A stretch of DNA of 64,000 nt, from the NCBI RefSeq assembly GCF_000219215.1, contig NC_015726.1, forward strand, positions 2,542,001 to 2,606,000, in the 5' to 3' direction. The notes under the pieces are model-generated. The model was not told the origin of the DNA. It saw nothing but the letters and a program-made list of their open reading frames with translations, and searched no databases. The first letter of the stretch is position 1, and each line of letters begins with the position of its first letter. The position numbers and the translations under genes were made by a program. Positions 59,156 through 64,000 of the stretch are shown piece after piece. Origin of the DNA: Cupriavidus necator N-1. Its GTDB lineage: Bacteria; Pseudomonadota; Gammaproteobacteria; Burkholderiales; Burkholderiaceae.

Positions 59156-59521
59156 TTACACCCTCCAGAGAATCTGAGCAGCGTAGCCCGCGCAACCGAC
59201 GAGCCACAGAATCGTAAGAACTTGCAGCACGAGGCGCACGGCCATCGGACGCACATAGTCCATCCAGATGTCGCGCACGCCAATCCAGGCGTGATACAGC
59301 AGCGACAGGATGGTCAGGAACGTGATGATCTTCATCCACTGGTTGGAGAAGAGCCCTGCCCACGCTTCATACGAAGCGCCGTTCGACAGCAGGAAGGCAA
59401 TGGCCAGGACCACGGTGAAGACCACCATGATCACGGCCGTGACGCGCTGCGCCAGCCAGTCTTTCAGGCCGTAGTGCGCACCGACGACAAGACGCTTGGG
59501 ACCGATATTATTGTTTGCCAC
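59156..59521 (-). CDS. sdhD: Succinate dehydrogenase membrane anchor subunit
   Basis: The 121-residue anchor has three membrane helices and the family segment AHYGLKDWLAQRVTAVIM. The helix with SLLYHAWIGVRDIWMDYVRP contains the likely haem-ligand His and a quinone-site Asp-Tyr pair. It lies 11 bp after sdhC. Confidence 0.92.
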   Translation of the reverse strand: MANNNIGPKRLVVGAHYGLKDWLAQRVTAVIMVVFTVVLAIAFLLSNGASYEAWAGLFSNQWMKIITFLTILSLLYHAWIGVRDIWMDYVRPMAVRLVLQVLTILWLVGCAGYAAQILWRV

Positions 59522-59532
59522 CTTGATTCTCC

Positions 59533-59943
59533 TCAGAACAGGCCGAACAGCTTCAGGCCGAAAATCAGGGTAAGCAGCAGGCTCACAACCAGCACGCCGA
59601 TGGCAGACTTGGCCGAGGCCGGCTTGGAAACGCCGACGTGCACGTCCAGCAGCAGGAAACGGATACCCGCGCAGAAGTGATGCAGATAACCCCAGATCAG
59701 GACCAGCAGAACCAGCTTGACGAAGCCGCCGGACAGAAGCGCCGAGAACTTTGCGAAGCTCAGTTCCGAAGTGATGCTCTGCTCAAACAGATACAGGACG
59801 AAGGGAAGGAGGAGGAACATCAACGCACCGCTCACGCGATGCAGGATGGATACCTTGCCGGCCCAGGGCAACCGGTAGCGCGCAATTTGCGCGATACCGA
59901 TATTCCGGTACTCCGGCCTGGCTTGTTTGACGGCTTCAGCCAT
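59533..59943 (-). CDS. sdhC: Succinate dehydrogenase cytochrome b556 subunit
   Basis: The 136-residue anchor has three helices, the quinone-site motif SILHRVSGALMF and the haem-ligand region LHHFCAGIRFLLLD. The start at 59943 (MAEAVKQARPEYRN) is standard; the frame extends 38 codons upstream without support. It is the first structural gene of the sdh cluster. Confidence 0.94.
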   Translation of the reverse strand: MAEAVKQARPEYRNIGIAQIARYRLPWAGKVSILHRVSGALMFLLLPFVLYLFEQSITSELSFAKFSALLSGGFVKLVLLVLIWGYLHHFCAGIRFLLLDVHVGVSKPASAKSAIGVLVVSLLLTLIFGLKLFGLF

Positions 59944-60224
59944 GCGAGACCCCATTTTGCGGTAAACAAAAAACGAAACTGCCATTGCCCTGCATGCAAC
60001 GGGATGCATTAGGGCAAATCCATGAGATTTTAGCGCCTTTGTTGCGCGCTGCACCAATAATTTTCAGCTATCAGGCACCAACACGTACCGCCCGACAATC
60101 GCACACTAATCACATCCGCCGGCAATCAGGCGCAACCTTCACCCGCGCTGCGCAACAGCCCGCACCGTCATGACGAAAGCCACAATAATCAACGCCAGCG
60201 GGCGCATCATGCCATGCGCCGGCG

Positions 60225-61121
60225 TCAGCTCAGGTCGTTCTGGTAATAGTGCCGCGTAGTCACATACAGGCCGCGGCGCACTTCGACGGGGCGGTCGCCA
60301 TAGGTGTACGACACCCGCTCGACTGACAGCAGCGGCGAGCCTACCGGGACAGACAGCAACTCGGCCGCCGTTTCATCGGCGGGCACGGCGCGGATCTTCT
60401 CCGAGGCGCGGATCATGCGCGTGCCGAACTCGGCCTCGAACAATGCATACATGGGGCCCTTCCACTCGGTCAGCTTTTCAGCGGTGAGGCCCTTGAAGTT
60501 GGCGCCGAGCAGCCAGATTTCGTCCAGCACGGTCGACTCGCCCGAGAAATTCAGCACGCGGCGGATTTGCACCACGCTGTCGCCGGTGCGGATGTCGAGC
60601 AGCCGGGCAATTTCGGCGGGGGCGCGCAGGCGCTTGCATTCCAGCACGCGGCTGGCGCCATAATGGGGTTCGCCTTCGTCGGGGACGAGGCGCAGGAAGC
60701 GGAACTTGACCACGTCTTCATGGTGCGTGGTCACGAAGGTGCCCTTGCCCTGCCGGCGCGCCACCAGGTTCTCGGCGGCGAGTTCGTCGATGGCCTTGCG
60801 CACCGTGCCCTGGCTGACCTTGTAGCGGGAGGCCAGCTCCATTTCGCTGGGGATCATCTCGCCGGGCTTCCATTCGCCGGATTGCAGGCTGCGCGTGATC
60901 AGCGCCTTGATCTGCTGGTAGAGCGGGCTGAAGGTAGGCGACGGCACGGACTGCAGACCAGAGGTGGGGCCAGATTGCGGGGCCGCGTGCGGCACAGGCG
61001 CGGGCGGCACAGGCGCGGGCGGCGAAGAAGGCGGCTGCGTCCCGGCGCCAGGCGTGGCGGCGCCAGATTCCGGCGCGCCGGGTGCGGCTGCGCCGGTCAG
61101 GGACGTAGGCAGGGAGGACAT
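60225..61121 (-). CDS. GntR-family (HutC/UTRA) regulator, probable TCA-cycle regulator
   Basis: The 298-residue regulator has an unusual Pro/Ala-rich tail (about 1-60). A GntR winged helix follows (about 65-132, with ELASRYKVSQGTVRKAIDEL), then a UTRA effector domain (about 150-298). It lies upstream of sdhCDAB-sdhE-gltA on the same strand and divergent from mdh. A 20-bp palindrome is located 55 bp upstream of its start. The location suggests control of sdh, mdh and itself by a carboxylate effector; this is inference. HutC itself controls histidine use, and nothing here points to histidine. Confidence 0.88.
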   Translation of the reverse strand: MSSLPTSLTGAAAPGAPESGAATPGAGTQPPSSPPAPVPPAPVPHAAPQSGPTSGLQSVPSPTFSPLYQQIKALITRSLQSGEWKPGEMIPSEMELASRYKVSQGTVRKAIDELAAENLVARRQGKGTFVTTHHEDVVKFRFLRLVPDEGEPHYGASRVLECKRLRAPAEIARLLDIRTGDSVVQIRRVLNFSGESTVLDEIWLLGANFKGLTAEKLTEWKGPMYALFEAEFGTRMIRASEKIRAVPADETAAELLSVPVGSPLLSVERVSYTYGDRPVEVRRGLYVTTRHYYQNDLS

Positions 61122-61532
61122 AGCGGGATTTCACCACAAAAGGGCAAGATACGTCCAGCCTTACGTTAATTGTCTTATGTCTTATATAAGACATATGAAT
61201 TGACATCGTGAGAGGCCCGACCTACACTCGCGCTGGTCCACGCCCGCGATGGCCCTCCCAGGCGCGCCAGCAGCAGCCAGGATACCGGACGGCAGTGCTC
61301 CGGTCTGGAAATGGCGCCTCGCTTCGCAGTAGACTAACGCTTTGTTGCATCACCATGACCCGTTGTGGCTCTCCTCACCGGTTCCGCCCCGTGGCCCCGC
61401 CACCTGGCTCCGGCGGACGGCCGCTCCCCGCTGTGGCGACAACCAGCACCCGGTGACCCCGCCGCGCCCCTTGTTACGGCAACGGCATGCCACCGACCGG
61501 CTTCCCCCCTTCTATCGTTTGGAGATTTACTC
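61122..61532. promoter_or_regulatory. gntR-mdh divergent intergenic region
   Basis: This 411-bp gap contains the palindrome at 61176-61195 near gntR. A TAGACT hexamer at 61329-61334 is a possible mdh -10 box without a good -35. mdh has a TTTGGAG Shine-Dalgarno at about 61519-61525. Nothing else is evident. Confidence 0.4.
61176..61195. promoter_or_regulatory. Perfect 20-bp palindrome, probable GntR operator
   Basis: TATGTCTTATATAAGACATA reads identically on both strands. Its core GTCTTATATAAGAC has the spacing of a HutC-type GntR dimer site. An extra half-site-like TGTCTTA directly precedes it (61171-61177). It lies 55 bp upstream of the gntR start codon and within the region where gntR transcription would begin. 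Confidence 0.75.
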
Positions 61533-62516
61533 ATGGCTAAAGCCCCAATGCGCGTCGCAGTGACCGGCGCCGCTGGCCAGATCGGCTACTCCCTGCTGTT
61601 CCGCATCGCCAATGGCGACATGCTGGGCAAAGACCAGCCGGTCATCCTCCAACTGCTCGACCTCCCGCAAGCCCAGCAAGCCGTCAAGGGCGTGGTGATG
61701 GAACTGGAAGACTGCGCATTCCCGCTGCTGGCCGGCGTGGTCATCACCGACGACCCCAAGGTTGCCTTCAAGGACGCCGACGTGGCCCTGCTGGTTGGCG
61801 CCCGTCCGCGCAGCAAGGGCATGGAGCGCAAGGACCTGCTCGAAGCCAATGCCCAGATCTTCACGGTGCAGGGCAAGGCGCTGGACGAAGTCGCCAGCCG
61901 CAACGTCAAGGTGCTGGTGGTCGGCAACCCGGCCAACACCAACGCCTACATCGCCATGAAGTCGGCCCCGAACCTGCCGCGCGAGAACTTTACCGCGATG
62001 CTGCGCCTGGACCACAACCGTGCCCTGTCGCAAATCGCCGCCAAGACCGGCAAGCCGGTGTCGTCGATCGAGAAGCTGTTCGTGTGGGGCAACCACAGCC
62101 CGACCATGTACGCCGACTACCGCTATGCCACCGTCGACGGCAAGAGCGTCAAGGATCTGATCAACGACCCGGTGTGGAACAACGACGTGTTCCTGCCGAC
62201 CGTCGGCAAGCGCGGCGCCGCCATCATCGAAGCGCGTGGCCTGTCGTCGGCTGCTTCGGCCGCCAACGCTGCCATCGACCACGTGCGCGACTGGGTGCTG
62301 GGCACCAACGGCAAGGTCGTCACCATGGGCATCCCGTCGAACGGTGAGTACGGCATCCCGGCCGACACCATGTTCGGCTACCCGGTGACCACCGCCAACG
62401 GCAAGTACGAGATCGTCAAGGGTCTGGAGATCGACGCCTACAGCCAGGAAAAGATCAATATCACCCTGAACGAACTGGAAGAAGAAAAGGCCGGCGTGCA
62501 GCACCTGCTGGGCTGA
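61533..62516 (+). CDS. mdh: Malate dehydrogenase
   Basis: Mdh (327 aa) interconverts malate and oxaloacetate with NAD. The nucleotide-binding motif is [13 protein letters not shown]. The substrate Arg is in [16 protein letters not shown], and the catalytic His is in [12 protein letters not shown]. The start at 61533 ([10 protein letters not shown]) has a GGAG Shine-Dalgarno; the open frame extends 56 codons upstream without similarity. A terminator follows. Confidence 0.96.
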   Translation: MAKAPMRVAVTGAAGQIGYSLLFRIANGDMLGKDQPVILQLLDLPQAQQAVKGVVMELEDCAFPLLAGVVITDDPKVAFKDADVALLVGARPRSKGMERKDLLEANAQIFTVQGKALDEVASRNVKVLVVGNPANTNAYIAMKSAPNLPRENFTAMLRLDHNRALSQIAAKTGKPVSSIEKLFVWGNHSPTMYADYRYATVDGKSVKDLINDPVWNNDVFLPTVGKRGAAIIEARGLSSAASAANAAIDHVRDWVLGTNGKVVTMGIPSNGEYGIPADTMFGYPVTTANGKYEIVKGLEIDAYSQEKINITLNELEEEKAGVQHLLG

Positions 62517-62538
62517 TCCTCCGATCGCTCGAGGAAAG

Positions 62539-62586
62539 ACCGGGGTTCCGCAACGATTCACGAATCAGCGCGGACCCCGGTTTTTT
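62539..62586 (+). terminator. Rho-independent terminator of mdh
   Basis: Stem ACCGGGGTTCCGC / GCGGACCCCGGT (12 bp with one bulged T) with an 18-nt loop, then six T, 22 bp after the mdh stop. Confidence 0.87.
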
Positions 62587-62603
62587 AATATCCAGGGGCT
62601 ACG

Positions 62604-63629
62604 ATGGCCCCTGCTCTCCCCCGTCAACCCAAATCTATCCGAATCAACGTGCATCCTTCCGAGGTCTTGTTCCAGGGCGAAGCCATCCCGGTCCAGTTGC
62701 CGGTGTGTGACCACTACGCGGGCAGCGAAAAGCTGATGCGCAAATCGCTTGCCCTGCAACAAGAGCTTGGCCCGGTCTTCGACATCACCTTCGACTGCGA
62801 GGACGGCGCCGCCGTCGGCCGTGAGCGCGAGCATGCCGAGCTGTGCGCGCAGCTGGTCAACAGCCCGCTCAATGCCCACAACCGCGTCGGCGTGCGCATC
62901 CATGACCCGGCCCACCCGAGCTGGCGCGAAGACGTCGACGTGCTGGTGCGTGCCGCCGGCGCGCGCCTGGCCTATGTGGTGGTGCCCAAGGTCACCGACG
63001 TGGTCGAGGTCGCGCGCGTGACCGATCACGTCAACCAGGTGGCGCGCAATGCCGGCATCGCCCGGCATATCCCGATCCATGTGCTGGTCGAGACCCACGC
63101 CGCGCTGGAACAGGCCTTCGATATTGCCGCGCTGGTGCAGGTGGAATGCCTGAGCTTCGGCCTGATGGACTTTGTCTCGGCCCATCATGGCGCCATCCCG
63201 GGCGAAGCCATGCGCTCGCCGCAGCAGTTCGAACACCCGCTGATCCGCCGCGCCATGCTGGAGATTTCCGCCGCCTGCCACCGCCACGGCAAGGTGCCGT
63301 CGCACAACGTCAGCACCGACGTGCAGGCACCGCAGCGCGCCGGCGACGATGCGCTGCGCGCGCGCAGCGAGTTCGGCTACCTGCGCAAGTGGAGCATCCA
63401 TCCGGAACAGATCGCACCGATCGTGGCGGCGTTCCGCCCGGGCGCCGACGAAATCGGCGCGGCCAGCCAGATCCTGCTGGCGGCGCACGAGAACAACTGG
63501 GCCCCGATCCGCCACGACGGCCAGTTGCACGACCGCGCCAGCTACCGCTACTACTGGTCGCTGCTGCAGCGCGCGCAGGCCACCGGCACGCCGCTGCCGG
63601 CCAATGTGGAAGCGCTGTTCTTCGCCTGA
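62604..63629 (+). CDS. HpcH/HpaI aldolase / citrate lyase beta-like (CitE-type) protein
   Basis: The 341-residue TIM-barrel protein resembles CoA-ester lyases such as malyl-CoA lyase and CitE. The metal/substrate region FDITFDCEDGAAVGR, the segment IPIHVLVETHAALEQAF and the C-terminal RKWSIHPEQIAPIVAAF are visible. Possible substrates are malyl-CoA, citramalyl-CoA or a citryl-type ester; sequence does not decide. It lies between mdh and a 2-methylcitrate synthase gene. The citrate lyase genes citD and citF are absent, so it is not part of a classical citrate lyase. Confidence 0.82.
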   Translation: MAPALPRQPKSIRINVHPSEVLFQGEAIPVQLPVCDHYAGSEKLMRKSLALQQELGPVFDITFDCEDGAAVGREREHAELCAQLVNSPLNAHNRVGVRIHDPAHPSWREDVDVLVRAAGARLAYVVVPKVTDVVEVARVTDHVNQVARNAGIARHIPIHVLVETHAALEQAFDIAALVQVECLSFGLMDFVSAHHGAIPGEAMRSPQQFEHPLIRRAMLEISAACHRHGKVPSHNVSTDVQAPQRAGDDALRARSEFGYLRKWSIHPEQIAPIVAAFRPGADEIGAASQILLAAHENNWAPIRHDGQLHDRASYRYYWSLLQRAQATGTPLPANVEALFFA

Positions 63630-63679
63630 AGCGATACCCATACCAAAAACCAATCAGGACAGCGCCCAAGGAGACACGG

Positions 63680-64000
63680 ATGTCCGCCTCGAAGTTCGCC
63701 GCACCCGCCGCCGCACCCGACGCCACGGGCAGCGAGCCAGCCGCGCCCCGGGTCAAGAAATCCGTCGCCCTGTCGGGCGTGACCGCCGGCAATACCGCGC
63801 TGTGCACCGTCGGCCGCACCGGCAACGACCTGCACTACCGCGGCTACGACATCCTCGACATCGCCGAGACCTGCGAGTTCGAGGAGATCGCCCACCTGCT
63901 GGTGCACGGCAAGCTGCCGACCAAATCCGAACTGGCCGCCTACAAGGCCAAGCTCAAGAGCCTGCGCGGCCTGCCCGCCAATGTGAAGGCCGCGCTCGAA
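63680..64000 (+). CDS. prpC: 2-methylcitrate synthase / citrate synthase 2 (5' part; continues beyond window)
   Basis: The first 107 residues are visible. After a lineage-specific Ala-rich start come KKSVALSGVTAGNTALCTVG and LHYRGYDILDIAETCEFEEI, the typical N-terminus of PrpC-like short citrate synthases. PrpC condenses propionyl-CoA with oxaloacetate. The ATG at 63680 has an AAGGAG Shine-Dalgarno, 50 bp after the CitE-like gene. Without the rest, a citrate synthase paralogue remains possible. Confidence 0.82.
   Translation, partial: MSASKFAAPAAAPDATGSEPAAPRVKKSVALSGVTAGNTALCTVGRTGNDLHYRGYDILDIAETCEFEEIAHLLVHGKLPTKSELAAYKAKLKSLRGLPANVKAALE

Noticed and set aside
61365-61532. Upstream extension of mdh by 56 codons
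   Set aside because: The extension has no malate dehydrogenase similarity, and the ATG at 61533 has a good ribosome site.

Overview
The window is high-GC (mid-60s %) chromosomal DNA from a betaproteobacterium of the Burkholderiaceae. It is most likely the main chromosome of a Cupriavidus/Ralstonia-type organism. The call rests on protein style and on gene order: rluC divergent from rne; leuCDB-asd-fimV-truA-trpF-trpB-methyltransferase-trpA-accD-folC-SPOR-cvpA-purF-metZ; gntR-sdhCDAB-sdhE-gltA divergent from mdh; and many Bug-type receptors and CoA-transferases. I see no phage, insertion sequence, integrase, CRISPR array, toxin-antitoxin pair or other obvious island. The window is core genome with a few accessory operons.

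Layout. 1-5.3 kb: a HAD hydrolase (cut by the window edge) and rluC on the minus strand, then a long structured leader and rne (RNase E) on the plus strand. 5.4-9 kb: molybdenum cofactor operon moaA-mobA-moeA and a small membrane protein. 9-15.8 kb (minus): rmuC, a D-2-hydroxyacid dehydrogenase, an NhaD-like antiporter, an orphan lutC-like gene, pncB and a secreted hypothetical. 16-18 kb: 7Fe ferredoxin, ferredoxin-NADP reductase and tRNA-Asn with a near-consensus promoter. 18-22.7 kb (minus): a five-gene catabolic operon (cupin, Bug receptor, acyl-CoA dehydrogenase, class III CoA-transferase, IclR regulator) behind one promoter with a palindromic operator. 22.8-26.4 kb (minus): kdpDE without kdpFABC. 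26.5-29 kb: a ribosomal protein S21 paralogue with a TTG start and long leader, then a NodI/NodJ-type ABC exporter. 29.0-29.2 kb: the decayed remains of an SMR transporter gene (sugE/gdx family).

29.5-49.1 kb (minus) is a conserved biosynthetic block: leucine (leuCDB), aspartate-semialdehyde (asd), FimV, tRNA pseudouridylation (truA), tryptophan (trpF, trpB, an embedded orphan adenine methyltransferase, trpA), acetyl-CoA carboxylase beta (accD), folylpolyglutamate synthase (folC), a SPOR protein, cvpA, purF and metZ. A strong promoter, about 200 nt of structured RNA and an intrinsic terminator lie between purF and metZ. 49.5-54.4 kb (minus): complete branched-chain amino acid ABC transporter livKHMGF. 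54.9-61.1 kb (minus): gntR-sdhCDAB-sdhE-gltA. 61.5-64 kb (plus): mdh, a CitE/HpcH-type lyase and the start of a 2-methylcitrate synthase.

The right end forms a TCA-cycle module. A HutC-type GntR regulator faces mdh across an intergenic region with a perfect 20-bp palindrome, its probable operator. The observations most worth following are the purF-metZ structured RNA, the GntR palindrome, the IclR-linked catabolic operon of unknown substrate, the trp-embedded methyltransferase, the TTG-initiated S21 with its leader, and the sugE fossil. Nothing here clearly constitutes a new multi-gene defence or secretion system.
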